Assembly (NCBI GenBank): GCA_018716135.1 | Contig: DVKG01000010.1 | Span: forward strand, 11,817-75,816 | DNA: 64,000 bases | Direction of reading: 5' to 3' | Source: Scybalosoma faecavium | GTDB taxonomy: Bacteria > Bacillota > Clostridia > Christensenellales > Christensenellaceae | In this document: positions 33,982 to 43,526 of the stretch, in pieces | Numbering within the stretch: position 1 is the first letter of the stretch | How the letters are laid out: each line of letters starts with the position of its first letter | Notes under the pieces: generated by a model | Seen by the model: only the letters and a program-made list of their open reading frames with translations | Told to the model about the DNA's origin: nothing | The model's database searches: none | Program-made: the position numbers and the translations under genes

Positions 33982-34767
33982 TTGCAAAAGTCACGTCTGG
34001 ATATAATTCTCGTAGAGAAAGGTCTCGCGCCCAGCAGAGAAAAGGCAAAGGCAATGATACTTGCCGGAGAGGTATTCGTGGGCGGAGCTGTTGTCACAAA
34101 GGCGGGAGAGAATTTCCCGAATGACGCAGATATAACGGTCAAACAGCCGGAGATACAGTACGTAAGCCGCGGAGGATTAAAGCTTGAAAAAGCGGTGAAT
34201 CAATTCGGCTTATCGCTGGAGGGGAAAATATGCGCTGATATAGGAGCTTCGACAGGCGGATTTACAGACGTTATGCTGAGGAACGGCGCGGTAAAGGTGT
34301 TTGCCGTAGATGTGGGATATGGGCAGCTGGCATGGAGCCTGCGCAGTGACGACAGAGTGGTCGTTATGGAAAGAACCAACGCGAGATATCTCACAGAGGA
34401 GCAGCTCAGAGCGCAATTTGCAAGTGTAGACGTATCTTTTATATCGTTGAAACTTATATTTCCGGCGTTAGTACGTATAGGAGTGAGCGAGCTGGTTACG
34501 CTGATAAAGCCGCAGTTTGAAGCAGGGCGTGAAAAGGTCGGCAAAAAAGGAGTGGTTCGCGACAGCTCTGTTCATGAAGAAGTCGTGCGAATGGTGTTTG
34601 CGTCGGCTGAGGAGTATGGATTTATGCCCCAGGCTCTGTCGTATTCTCCTATAAAAGGTCCTAACGGAAATATCGAATATATAGCTTATTATAAGCGTGA
34701 ATGTGAAGCAGCTGAGATAGACGTCAAGGCGGCTGTAGCAGAAGCTCATCGTGAGCTGGACAGGTGA
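33982..34767 (+). CDS. tlyA: TlyA family rRNA methyltransferase
   Basis: A 261-residue protein with an N-terminal S4 RNA-binding domain (RLDIILVEKGLAPSREKAKAMILAG) and an FtsJ-type SAM domain (CADIGASTGGFTDVMLRNGA, VDVGYGQLAW). TlyA methylates ribose 2'-OH groups in rRNA; the old name hemolysin A is misleading. The start is TTG, ten bases after oapA, with GAGG upstream. It is part of the oapA-tlyA-nadK-argR-recN cluster. Confidence 0.92.
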   Translation: MQKSRLDIILVEKGLAPSREKAKAMILAGEVFVGGAVVTKAGENFPNDADITVKQPEIQYVSRGGLKLEKAVNQFGLSLEGKICADIGASTGGFTDVMLRNGAVKVFAVDVGYGQLAWSLRSDDRVVVMERTNARYLTEEQLRAQFASVDVSFISLKLIFPALVRIGVSELVTLIKPQFEAGREKVGKKGVVRDSSVHEEVVRMVFASAEEYGFMPQALSYSPIKGPNGNIEYIAYYKRECEAAEIDVKAAVAEAHRELDR

Positions 34768-34946
34768 TATATCAAATCGCCATGAGTCTATTCCGTTAAA
34801 ATATGAGCAGATGTGTTGATTTATTTGTTAATTTCGTATAAAATATAATTAATTATGCACGTTTTGTCTATATTAGCGCATATCGGCGTTAGATAAAACG
34901 CGGATATAGCAGAAAAAACTACTTGTGACATGACATAGGGATAAAA

Positions 34947-35801
34947 ATGTATACATTTGCAATTATGACTAATCTCTCCAAGGACCCAACTCTCGCAGTT
35001 ACAAAGCGCGTTATGTCCGTTTTGGATGAGAAGAACATTGATTATTATTTTGACGGTGAAGTGGCTAGAGCGCTCGCGTCGCGCAAGACGTGCGAAGGTG
35101 TGGATATAGACGTTATGCTGGTGCTGGGCGGCGACGGCACGATGCTCACGGCGGCGCGCAGATATGCGCCCAAAAATGTAATGCTTCTGGGAATCAACCT
35201 CGGGCGTGTAGGTTTTCTCATGAACTGCCCTCTTGAAGAACTGGAAAAGGCGATAGATAATATTATAGCCGGGAATTTCCGAGCTGAAAACAGGATGCTG
35301 CTCTATGTTCAGGTGTTTAGTCAAGATGGGAAACGCAAGTTCGATTCTTACGCTCTGAATGAAGCTACACTTACGGCTCAAAGCAGCATGCGCATGGTAG
35401 ATATAGCCATAGCTGTGGATAAAAATAAAGTAAACCGTATAGCGTGCAGCGCCGTTCTGGTATCTTCTCCTACAGGTTCTACAGGTTATTCGCTGTCAGC
35501 GGGCGGACCGGTCGTGGCGCCTGAGCTGGATGTTATGCTGATAACTCCCGTATGCTCTCATTCTATGATTTCGTGCAGCTATGTAATCAGCGGCGATTCT
35601 GAGGTCAGGCTGACTCCTGCCAGATCTGCGCCGATGCTGATATTGGACGGACTCCCGGGGATAGATCTGGAAATAGGCGATCAGGTGATAATTAAAAAAG
35701 CGGATTGCGGAGCGAAATTTGTACACTTTAAAGACAAAAACTTCTATTCGCTTTTGGGGGAAAAGCTGACAGAATGGACGGTAGATAAGGGGGAAAAATG
35801 A
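34947..35801 (+). CDS. nadK: NAD kinase
   Basis: A 284-residue cytoplasmic kinase making NADP from NAD. The diagnostic GGDGTMLTAAR, LGINLGRVGFL and TGSTGYSLSAGGPVV segments are present. The ATG at 34947 follows an AT-rich stretch of 180 bases with a TATAAT at 34844-34849 that may be a separate promoter. It overlaps argR by four bases. Confidence 0.95.
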   Translation: MYTFAIMTNLSKDPTLAVTKRVMSVLDEKNIDYYFDGEVARALASRKTCEGVDIDVMLVLGGDGTMLTAARRYAPKNVMLLGINLGRVGFLMNCPLEELEKAIDNIIAGNFRAENRMLLYVQVFSQDGKRKFDSYALNEATLTAQSSMRMVDIAIAVDKNKVNRIACSAVLVSSPTGSTGYSLSAGGPVVAPELDVMLITPVCSHSMISCSYVISGDSEVRLTPARSAPMLILDGLPGIDLEIGDQVIIKKADCGAKFVHFKDKNFYSLLGEKLTEWTVDKGEK

Positions 35802-36244
35802 AAGTAGACCGCCAAAACGCTATTTTAGAGATAATAGGCAGTGAGACAATAGAGACTCAGGAGGAACTGGCAAGAGCGTTGCTGGGACGAGGCTTTAAAG
35901 TTACTCAGGCTACGATCTCGCGTGACATCAAAGAGCTGCATCTCGTAAAGGTTCAAATTGAGGACGGTTCTTATCAATATGCTGTCAACGAGAGCAGCAA
36001 TGTGCTTAATACGGAAAGATTGCTGCGAGTGTTTAAAGAAACTGTTCTTACTGTGCAGGATGCAGGAAATATTGTAGTAATTACAACTATTGCCGCGAGT
36101 GCCAACGCCGCTGCTGAAGTCGTGGACAATATGGAAATAGAAGGCGTTGTAGGATGTATAGCCGGCGATAACACTATTTTTTGCGTGACAGTCCCGGGAA
36201 AAACAGAAGCTGTAGTGCAAAAATTCAAACAGCTTGTTAAATAA
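35798..36244 (+). CDS. argR: Arginine repressor
   Basis: A 148-residue ArgR/AhrC regulator. The N-terminal winged helix ends with TQATISRDIKELHLVKV; the C-terminal hexamerisation and arginine-binding domain has NIVVITTIAASANAAAEVVD and GCIAGDNTIFCVTV. Length is standard. It might also affect the arginine-consuming polyamine operon about 9 kb away, but I see no clear ARG box there. Confidence 0.95.
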   Translation: MKVDRQNAILEIIGSETIETQEELARALLGRGFKVTQATISRDIKELHLVKVQIEDGSYQYAVNESSNVLNTERLLRVFKETVLTVQDAGNIVVITTIAASANAAAEVVDNMEIEGVVGCIAGDNTIFCVTVPGKTEAVVQKFKQLVK

Positions 36245-36261
36245 CAAAGAGGCGCATAACT

Positions 36262-37908
36262 ATGCTCTGCGAACTCACGATAAAAAATATCGCTTTAATA
36301 GACGATTTGACTCTTTCGTTTCAGGAAGGCTTTAATGTGATGACGGGCGAGACGGGCGCCGGTAAGTCTATTATCATAGATGCGATGAATCTCATTACAG
36401 GGAGTAAGACTGATAAAGAGCTTATCACGCATGGCGCAGAAAAGGCGAGCGTGGAGGCTCTCGTTTTGCTGGGAGAAAACAGAGACTTTCTTGAAAAATA
36501 CGGAATTGAAGCTGAGGATGAGCTTGTAATATCCAGAGAGATTGCGTCTAACGGAAGAAGCGTAACCAGAATTAACGGTCGTATGGTAAATCTGACGGTT
36601 CTGCGCGATATTGCATCTCATCTGATAAACATCCACGGTCAGAATCAGAGCCATACCATGATGGACGAGAGGCGGCACGTTCTATTGCTGGACGCATATG
36701 CAGGCTCGGTTATGGATAAGCCTCTGGACGAGATGCAGGAGGCTTACAAAGAGTTTACTGCGGCAAAGAGAGAATTGGAAAAGCTGGAGATAGATGAGCG
36801 CGACAGGATGCAGCAGATTGACATGCTGACGTACCAAACAGCGGAAATAGAAAAGCTGCAACTCAGAGTGGGAGAAGAAGAGGAGCTGAACGATGAGAAG
36901 AATCTGCTGGAAAATGTAGAGCGTCTGGCAGAGAAGCTATCTCTGGCGCACCGGGCTCTTTCCGGCTCAGATTGTGCGCTTGATTGCTTGAGTCGTGCAA
37001 AATCAGCTTTGGAATCTCTTTCAGGGATAGATGATAAGTACCAAAAATTGGCAGAACAGTTGAGCGAAGCATATTTCTCCGCTCAGGATGCCTCGTATGA
37101 AGTAGCGGCGCTGGCGGAGGAAATTCCAAACGATCCCACGAGGATTGACGCTGTGCATTCGCGCTTGGTTAAAATAAAAGAGATAGAGCGAAAATATGGC
37201 AATACTATAGAAGAAGTGCTGGATTTTTATGAGAACGCATGCGCCAGATTGAACAGGCTTAAAGACAGTGCGGCTGAGCGGGAACGTCTGGAGCAGGAGC
37301 TGACTAAGGCTCAAAAAAAGGCGGAAGATAAGGCGTCGAGAATTACAGACCTACGCAGAGCAGCGGCAAAAGAGTTGGAAAAAATTCTTATTGAGCAATT
37401 AGCAGATCTCAGCATGAAAGACGCAAAGTTTGAAATACGTTTTTCAGAAAAAGAGCTGAGTTCTAACGGAGCAGACAAGGTAGAGTTTTATATTTCTGTA
37501 AATAAAGGAGTTCCGCCCGCTCCTCTTTCAAAGGTTGCATCGGGCGGCGAAGCGTCGAGAATTATGCTCGCGCTCAAGTCTGTTACCGCAGATGCTGAGG
37601 ATGCGGGAACGCTTATATTTGATGAGATAGACGCGGGAATAAGCGGAAATACAGCGCTTGTTGTCGGTGATAAAATGAGCGCTATAGCCAAAGAAAGACA
37701 GGTGATTTGCGTAACACATCTGCCGCAGATAGCCGCTCAGACCGGAGCACATTTTTTTATCGAAAAGCATACAAAAGACGGCAAGACGAATACAGACGTC
37801 CGAAGAATAGAAGGAGAGGATCTGGTTCGCGAGGTTGCGCGTCTTTCGGGCGGCAGCATTACGAATACTGCTCTGGCTCATGCGCGCGAACTGCTCAAAA
37901 TGGATTGA
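36262..37908 (+). CDS. recN: DNA repair protein RecN
   Basis: A 548-residue SMC-like ATPase acting on double-strand breaks. The Walker A motif TGETGAGKSIIIDAMNLITG is at the N-terminus, coiled-coil arms span about 155-360, and the C-terminal ATPase half has SKVASGGEASRIMLALKS and the Walker B DEIDAGISG. It follows argR by 17 bases, as in many Firmicutes. Confidence 0.95.
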   Translation: MLCELTIKNIALIDDLTLSFQEGFNVMTGETGAGKSIIIDAMNLITGSKTDKELITHGAEKASVEALVLLGENRDFLEKYGIEAEDELVISREIASNGRSVTRINGRMVNLTVLRDIASHLINIHGQNQSHTMMDERRHVLLLDAYAGSVMDKPLDEMQEAYKEFTAAKRELEKLEIDERDRMQQIDMLTYQTAEIEKLQLRVGEEEELNDEKNLLENVERLAEKLSLAHRALSGSDCALDCLSRAKSALESLSGIDDKYQKLAEQLSEAYFSAQDASYEVAALAEEIPNDPTRIDAVHSRLVKIKEIERKYGNTIEEVLDFYENACARLNRLKDSAAERERLEQELTKAQKKAEDKASRITDLRRAAAKELEKILIEQLADLSMKDAKFEIRFSEKELSSNGADKVEFYISVNKGVPPAPLSKVASGGEASRIMLALKSVTADAEDAGTLIFDEIDAGISGNTALVVGDKMSAIAKERQVICVTHLPQIAAQTGAHFFIEKHTKDGKTNTDVRRIEGEDLVREVARLSGGSITNTALAHARELLKMD

Positions 37909-37952
37909 GCGGGAAGATATAACAGCATAAAAGAGATAACAGGATGCACACT

Positions 37953-37981
37953 ACACCTTGCAACGAAATTGAGCGAGGTGT
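37953..37981 (+). promoter_or_regulatory. Hairpin covering the spoIVB ribosome site
   Basis: ACACCT (37953-37958) is complementary to AGGTGT (37976-37981), whose AGGTG belongs to the spoIVB Shine-Dalgarno; TTTATTTT follows. The design parallels the one before gap and may act as the recN terminator and a lid on translation. Confidence 0.4.
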
Positions 37982-37987
37982 TTTATT

Positions 37988-39250
37988 TTGCAGAAAAAGA
38001 GGTCAGGTTTTAGAACTGCGGCATCAATGCTCGCGGCTGTGATATTCGCGGCTGCGCTGGCATGTGCTTTTGAAATTTTAAAGTTGCCGGAACAGGTATA
38101 TCTACAGAGCGGAAACGAAACTGAGCTGCGGACAGAGCTGCCTCTTTCTCTTAGTGCGTCTGAGGATACTGCGGATGCGATAGCTCTGAGCGGAGAAACT
38201 CTGGACGACGTTACATATTCTCTTTCAGATAAAGTAACAATTTCTTCCAAAGGCGAGGGAGAAGCAAAGTTAACGGTAAAGCTGTTCGGTATTCCGGTAA
38301 AGGATATAACTGTAACGAGTGCGGATGAGAAGCTTTTAGTCGCGGGAGGCGAATCTATAGGTGTGATGCTGTACACAAACGGCGCTCTTGTGGTAGGCTT
38401 GATGGAAGTTTCGGGAAATAATCCTGCGGCAGAGGCAGGTCTGAAACCGGGGGATATTATCGTTGCGGTAAATGGGACTGAAATTAGAGACGCGCAGCAT
38501 CTAACGGAGCTTGTAGAAGAAAACGGAGAGTCAGAGCTATCTCTCGGGGTTATGCGCGACGATAAAAGCCTTGAGCTGCAAATAACACCGTGCAGAGACA
38601 GCTCTGACGGCGCTTTAAGGCTGGGAGCATGGGTGAGGGACAGCACGCTTGGCGTAGGGACGCTGACATATATCGACCCTGAAGAAAAAAGCTTCGGCGG
38701 TCTGGGCCATGCCATCACAGATTACGATACGGGCAGCTTGCTCAATGTAAAGGATGGGAAAATAGTGCTGTCGGATATTGTTGAAATTGTTAAAGGTGAG
38801 ACAGGGGAGCCGGGAGAGCTGAAAGGTTATTTCAGTGTGCAGGGTGAGGTTTTGGGAAATATAGAGGAGAATACAAAATATGGGATTTACGGCAGCTTGG
38901 AAAACAGCAGCTCAATAAACAGCGACAGCGTATATCCCGCTGCCAACAGAGACGAGGTGAAAAAGGGCAAGGCTAAAATACTTTGTACATTAGACGACAC
39001 GGGCGTTCAGGAATACGAATGCGAAGTGACTAAAGTTTCGCATCAAAATTCTCCGGATCAGAAGAGCTTTACTATAAAAGTGACAGACGAGAAGCTGCTT
39101 GAGTTGACAGGAGGTATAGTACAAGGTATGAGCGGAAGCCCTGTCATTCAAAACGGCAAAATAATAGGCGCCGTGACGCACGTGTTTGTGGACGACCCGA
39201 CGCAGGGATATGGACTTTATATAGATTGGATGCTCGAGCACGATTCTTGA
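37988..39250 (+). CDS. spoIVB: SpoIVB serine peptidase
   Basis: A 420-residue sporulation protease (family S55) that signals across the forespore membranes and triggers sigma-K processing. One N-terminal membrane helix (about 9-30), a PDZ domain (about 110-200: LMEVSGNNPAAEAGLKPGDIIVAVNG) and the peptidase domain follow, with the histidine in GGLGHAI and the serine in VQGMSGSPVIQNG. The TTG start is supported by GAGGTG. Its place after recN is the usual one and indicates a spore-forming lineage. Confidence 0.92.
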   Translation: MQKKRSGFRTAASMLAAVIFAAALACAFEILKLPEQVYLQSGNETELRTELPLSLSASEDTADAIALSGETLDDVTYSLSDKVTISSKGEGEAKLTVKLFGIPVKDITVTSADEKLLVAGGESIGVMLYTNGALVVGLMEVSGNNPAAEAGLKPGDIIVAVNGTEIRDAQHLTELVEENGESELSLGVMRDDKSLELQITPCRDSSDGALRLGAWVRDSTLGVGTLTYIDPEEKSFGGLGHAITDYDTGSLLNVKDGKIVLSDIVEIVKGETGEPGELKGYFSVQGEVLGNIEENTKYGIYGSLENSSSINSDSVYPAANRDEVKKGKAKILCTLDDTGVQEYECEVTKVSHQNSPDQKSFTIKVTDEKLLELTGGIVQGMSGSPVIQNGKIIGAVTHVFVDDPTQGYGLYIDWMLEHDS

Positions 39251-39283
39251 TTTGCAGAATTATGTAATACTCGTTTAAAGAGA

Positions 39284-40501
39284 CTAAACTATGCCCAATC
39301 TGTTTTTGAAATCATAGTAGCCAAAGTGGGTCAGCTGCTGTAGGCTGCCGTCTTTGCTCAGCTTCCATATATTAGGGAGAGGCATACCGTTAAATGTGTT
39401 GTTTTTACAGGTAGTGTAAATTGCCATATCTCCGAAAATGAGCATGGAGCCTTCGTGCAGCTTTTCACGCAGAGAGTATTCCCCTATGACGTCGCCGGAA
39501 AGGCATGTAGGACCGGCCAAACGATAGACAAAACTATTCGAATTGCCGTCTATATTCTCAGCTTGGTAAAGAGGCGGGGTATACGGCATTTCGATGACGT
39601 CCGGCATGTGACAGGCTGCGCTGGCGTCCAGAACAGCTGTTTTTATCCTTCCGTTTTCTACTATGTCTAAAACACGGCTTAAGAGATATCCTGCGTTCAG
39701 TGCAACTGCTTCGCCGGGCTCCAGATAGACTTGTAAATTCCATTTGTTTTGAGCATATGTAATGACGCTCTCGAGAAGTGGAATATCGTAGTCGTCTTTA
39801 GTTATGTGGTGTCCGCCGCCCATATTTAACCATTTCATACGAGGCAGAATATCGCCGAAGTTTTTTTCTACTGCCTTTAATGTGGTGAATAAATCATTGG
39901 AGTTCTGTTCACATAATGTATGGAAATGCAGACCGTCCAGGAGAGAAACCAGCTCGTCTGTCATATTAGTATTCCACGCTGCGCGAGTAGTCCCCAGGCG
40001 GCTTCCCTCGGCACAGGGGTCGTATATGTCGTGACCGCTTTGAGTAGAGCATTCGGGATTAATCCGCAAGCCTATGCTTTTGCCGTGTTCTTTGGCTTTT
40101 TTGCCGTATTTTTTGAGCTGTCGAGGCGAGTTGAATACGATATGATCTGCGTAGGTCAGAATTTCTTCGAATTCGTCATCGCGATATGCTGCGCAAAAAA
40201 CGTGAACCTCTTTATTAGGCATATGCTCGGCGCCTAGCCGAGCTTCGTACAATCCGCTTGCCTCCGTTCCGGAGAGATATTCAGAGAGCAGGGGATAGAA
40301 ATCATAGTTGGAAAACGCCTTTTGTGCGAGCAGGATTTTGCAGCCGGTTTTTTCTGCGATAGATTTTAATGTTATGCAGTTTTTTAAAAGCTGCATCTCG
40401 TCTATTATGTAGCACGGCGTGGGCAGTGTGGAAAATAACGCATTGTATGGTATATTAGACAAACCTTCAAAAACGGGGTTTGTGTTATTCTGTTTATCCA
40501 T
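39284..40501 (-). CDS. nspC: Carboxynorspermidine/carboxyspermidine decarboxylase
   Basis: A 405-residue PLP enzyme of the alanine racemase fold that decarboxylates carboxyspermidine to spermidine. LPTPCYIIDEMQL, the PLP lysine in ILLAQKAFSNY, FHTLCEQNSND, MGGGHHITKDDYD and the late GPTCLSGDVIGEY are typical. The ATG at 40501 lies four bases after the dehydrogenase stop; a longer frame into that gene is ignored. It is the last gene of the polyamine operon. Confidence 0.93.
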   Translation of the reverse strand: MDKQNNTNPVFEGLSNIPYNALFSTLPTPCYIIDEMQLLKNCITLKSIAEKTGCKILLAQKAFSNYDFYPLLSEYLSGTEASGLYEARLGAEHMPNKEVHVFCAAYRDDEFEEILTYADHIVFNSPRQLKKYGKKAKEHGKSIGLRINPECSTQSGHDIYDPCAEGSRLGTTRAAWNTNMTDELVSLLDGLHFHTLCEQNSNDLFTTLKAVEKNFGDILPRMKWLNMGGGHHITKDDYDIPLLESVITYAQNKWNLQVYLEPGEAVALNAGYLLSRVLDIVENGRIKTAVLDASAACHMPDVIEMPYTPPLYQAENIDGNSNSFVYRLAGPTCLSGDVIGEYSLREKLHEGSMLIFGDMAIYTTCKNNTFNGMPLPNIWKLSKDGSLQQLTHFGYYDFKNRLGIV

Positions 40502-40505
40502 AATA

Positions 40506-41765
40506 TCAGTCAACCAGAACGGGGTTGTGGTTTTCTCTTCTGGGAAGGCCGTATTTATCCAGCGCATCGAGGAAGGGATCGGGGTTCAGCTCCTCAACGG
40601 TATAAACGCCGGGCTTGTTCCATTCGCCTGTTAGCAGCATTAAAGCTCCGCACATCGCAGGAACGCCTGTCGTGTAGCTTATGGCCTGACTCTCAACCTC
40701 TTTGTAGCACTCTTGATGGTCGCATACATTGTATATATAATAGGTTTTGTCTTTTCCGTCTTTTTTTCCGGTGAAAATACACCCTATATTAGTCTTGCCG
40801 TGCGTGCGCGGGCCGAGGGTTGCCGGGTCGGGGAGAAGCTCTTTTAGGAATTTGATAGGCACAATCTCTTTGCCTTCAAAATAAATCGGAGTTGTTGAAA
40901 GCATACCCACGTTCTCAAGGCATTTCATGTGAGTCAGATAGCTCTGACCAAATGTCATAAAGAATCTTATGCGTTTCACTTCGGGTATGTTTTTCGCTAT
41001 TGATTCTATTTCCTCGTGGTGTAGCAAGTACATGTCTTTTTCGCCTACCTCGTCGAAGTTGTACTCGCGCTTAATGCTCATCGCAGGTATTTCTACCCAT
41101 TTACCGTCCTCCCAATAGCTTCCGGGAGCTGAGACCTCTCTGAGATTTACTTCAGGGTTAAAATTTGTGGCGAAAGCATATCCGTGATCCCCGCCGTTGC
41201 AGTCGAGAATATCTATAGTATCAATGGTATCGAATTCATGCTTTTTTGCATAAGCGCAATACGCCTGCGTAACACCGGGGTCGAAGCCGCAGCCGAGAAG
41301 TGCGGTCAGACCGGCTTTTGCAAATTTTTCGCGATATGCCCACTGCCAGCTGTAGTCGAAATAAGCCGAAAAGCCCTTTTCTTCGCAGCGTTTTTCGTAT
41401 ATTTTGCGCCATTCGGGATCGTCGGTATCCTCAGGCTCATAATTCGCCGTGTCCATATAGTTCACGCCGCATATGAGACAAGCGTCCATGATGGTCAAAT
41501 CCTGATAGGGGAGCGCGATATTCATGACTAGATCGGGAGAATAATCCTTTATCAGACGAACCAGTTCGTCTACGTTGTCCGCGTCTACCTTTGCTGTTGT
41601 GATTTTCGTCGCGGTTTTGCCTGCGAGGCTCTGAGCCAGTTTATCGCACTTTTCTTTTGTTCTGCTTGCAATGCAGATTTCTGTGAAAACTTCGCTGACT
41701 TGGCAGCATTTTCTAATAGCGACAGAAGCAACGCCGCCGCATCCTATGATTAATACTCTGCTCAT
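40506..41765 (-). CDS. Carboxynorspermidine/carboxyspermidine dehydrogenase
   Basis: A 419-residue saccharopine-dehydrogenase-like enzyme that joins putrescine (or diaminopropane) with aspartate semialdehyde. The NAD(P) motif is LIIGCGGVASVAIRKC, with NIALPYQDLTIMDACLICGVNYMDTANYE and LLGCGFDPGVTQAYCAYA. It works with NspC immediately downstream. AAGGAG precedes the ATG. Its agmatinase neighbour would provide putrescine, so spermidine is the likely product. Confidence 0.93.
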   Translation of the reverse strand: MSRVLIIGCGGVASVAIRKCCQVSEVFTEICIASRTKEKCDKLAQSLAGKTATKITTAKVDADNVDELVRLIKDYSPDLVMNIALPYQDLTIMDACLICGVNYMDTANYEPEDTDDPEWRKIYEKRCEEKGFSAYFDYSWQWAYREKFAKAGLTALLGCGFDPGVTQAYCAYAKKHEFDTIDTIDILDCNGGDHGYAFATNFNPEVNLREVSAPGSYWEDGKWVEIPAMSIKREYNFDEVGEKDMYLLHHEEIESIAKNIPEVKRIRFFMTFGQSYLTHMKCLENVGMLSTTPIYFEGKEIVPIKFLKELLPDPATLGPRTHGKTNIGCIFTGKKDGKDKTYYIYNVCDHQECYKEVESQAISYTTGVPAMCGALMLLTGEWNKPGVYTVEELNPDPFLDALDKYGLPRRENHNPVLVD

Positions 41766-41806
41766 GTAAAGAATCTCCTTTAATTAGTATAGTGTGATTG
41801 TATTTT

Positions 41807-42661
41807 CTATTTGCTCAGCGCCAGCAGAAATTCTCGCAAGACTTTGCATGCTGTTGCTGTAGAAACGCCGCTCGCGTCCAGCATAGGGGCAAGCTCGTTT
41901 ATGTCAGCGCCTACGATGTTACAGCGGCAGACTGTTTGAATAGCTGATAAAAGCTGTATAAATGTTACTCCGCCGGCTTCGGGGGTACCTGTCCCGGGAA
42001 AAGCAGATGGATCGAGGCAATCGAGATCGACGGTGAAATACACCGGTATGTTGCTTGCTGTGAGAGTGTCTGCCAGATCTTCCAGACCGTCGAAATTAAA
42101 CTTATGCATGTCCGTGTGAGATTTTGCAAATTCAAATTCAGACTTGTCTCCGCTGCGTATGCAGAACTGATGAATGCGATTATCTCCAATAAGATCATGG
42201 CATCTGCGGATAACGCAGGCGTGACTTAGCTTTGCGCCTAGATAATCGTCTCGGAGATCTGCATGTGCGTCAAAGTGCACTATGTGAAGATTTGGGTATT
42301 GTTTTAACACCGCTCTGATTGAACCGAGAGAGACGAGATGTTCTCCGCCTATCAGAAATGGGAACTTCCCGCTTTTTAAAATTTCGGCGGAGCAATTTTC
42401 AATATCTGCGAGAGCAAGAGAGGAATCGCCAAAGCAAAGCTCTAAATCTCCGCGGTCGAATATGGCATAGTCTGTAAGATCCTTGTCCTGATATGGGCTG
42501 TATGTTTCAAGCCCGAAGCTGTCGTGTCTTATGGCAGAAGGACCGAAACGCGCTCCGGGTCGGAAGCTGGTAGTGCTGTCGAACGGCGCGCCGAAAATTA
42601 CTATGGAAGACTCTTCGTACGAAGCGTCACAACCGATGAACGTATCGAAATTATGTTTCAT
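41807..42661 (-). CDS. speB: Agmatinase
   Basis: A 284-residue binuclear Mn2+ ureohydrolase converting agmatine to putrescine and urea. Metal ligands lie in GGEHLVSLG, HFDAHADLRDDY and DLDCLDPSAFPGTGTPE. It lies two bases after speE, within the operon, and follows arginine decarboxylase in the pathway. Confidence 0.93.
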   Translation of the reverse strand: MKHNFDTFIGCDASYEESSIVIFGAPFDSTTSFRPGARFGPSAIRHDSFGLETYSPYQDKDLTDYAIFDRGDLELCFGDSSLALADIENCSAEILKSGKFPFLIGGEHLVSLGSIRAVLKQYPNLHIVHFDAHADLRDDYLGAKLSHACVIRRCHDLIGDNRIHQFCIRSGDKSEFEFAKSHTDMHKFNFDGLEDLADTLTASNIPVYFTVDLDCLDPSAFPGTGTPEAGGVTFIQLLSAIQTVCRCNIVGADINELAPMLDASGVSTATACKVLREFLLALSK

Positions 42662-42663
42662 AG

Positions 42664-43515
42664 TTATTCAACCTCCTTCAGCATCTGTTCGAGAAAAGCA
42701 GGTAAATAGAAAGAGCCTATGTGCAGTCTCGTAGTGTAATATCGCGTGTTGAGATTCAGAGCCGCCCACTTTTGGGAGTTAAAATCGTCAATGGGATGGT
42801 ATCTTTTGCTCGCGAATCCAAAGAGCCAGTATCCTGCCGCGTATGTAGGTATATGAGCCTGATAGACGCGGCTGATAGGGAAGGTGCTCACGATTCTTTG
42901 ATGACTGCGTTTCATGGCGTCTGCGTCGTGCTGATAAAACGGGCTCCCTTGCTGATTTACCATAATTCCGTCGTCGCGGAGAGCGTTGTAGCAAATGCCG
43001 TAAAATTCTCTAGTGAAGTATCCCTCGGAGGGGCCGAAGGGGTCTGTGGAGTCGACTATAATTAAATCGTATGCAGAATGACGCTTTCTGATAAAACGCA
43101 GAGCATTGTCGAAGTAGATGCAAACTCTTTCGTCGTCGAGCTTGCTGGCGTTTTCAGGCAGATATGTTCTGCATACTTCTACGACCTGCGGATCCATTTC
43201 TACTAAGTCTATTTTTTCTACGTTAGAATATCGTGTGAGTTCTTTGACTACGCCGCCGTCGCCTGCTCCGATGACCAATATATTGCGAATATTGGGATGA
43301 ACTGACATAGGGACGTGAGTTATCATTTCGTCGTAGATAAACTCGTCGCGTTCTGTAAGCATGACGTTTCCGTCTAAAGTGAGAACACGTCCGAACTCGG
43401 GAGTGTCGAAGACGTCTATCTGCTGATAGTTGCTTTTTTGCGAGTATAAATGCCTGGTTACGCGGATGCTGTGTTTTACATCAGGTGCATGGAACTCGCT
43501 GAACCATAAATCCAT
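42664..43515 (-). CDS. speE: Spermidine synthase (aminopropyltransferase)
   Basis: A 283-residue SAM-fold enzyme transferring aminopropyl from decarboxylated SAM. LTLDGNVMLTERDEFIYDEMITHVP, VIGAGDGGVVKEL, DLVEMDPQVVEVC and IVDSTDPFGPSEGYF are diagnostic. No speD lies in the window, and the operon also codes for the carboxyspermidine route, so this may act on another amine such as agmatine; that is inference. Confidence 0.93.
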   Translation of the reverse strand: MDLWFSEFHAPDVKHSIRVTRHLYSQKSNYQQIDVFDTPEFGRVLTLDGNVMLTERDEFIYDEMITHVPMSVHPNIRNILVIGAGDGGVVKELTRYSNVEKIDLVEMDPQVVEVCRTYLPENASKLDDERVCIYFDNALRFIRKRHSAYDLIIVDSTDPFGPSEGYFTREFYGICYNALRDDGIMVNQQGSPFYQHDADAMKRSHQRIVSTFPISRVYQAHIPTYAAGYWLFGFASKRYHPIDDFNSQKWAALNLNTRYYTTRLHIGSFYLPAFLEQMLKEVE

Positions 43516-43526
43516 TTTTTAATCTC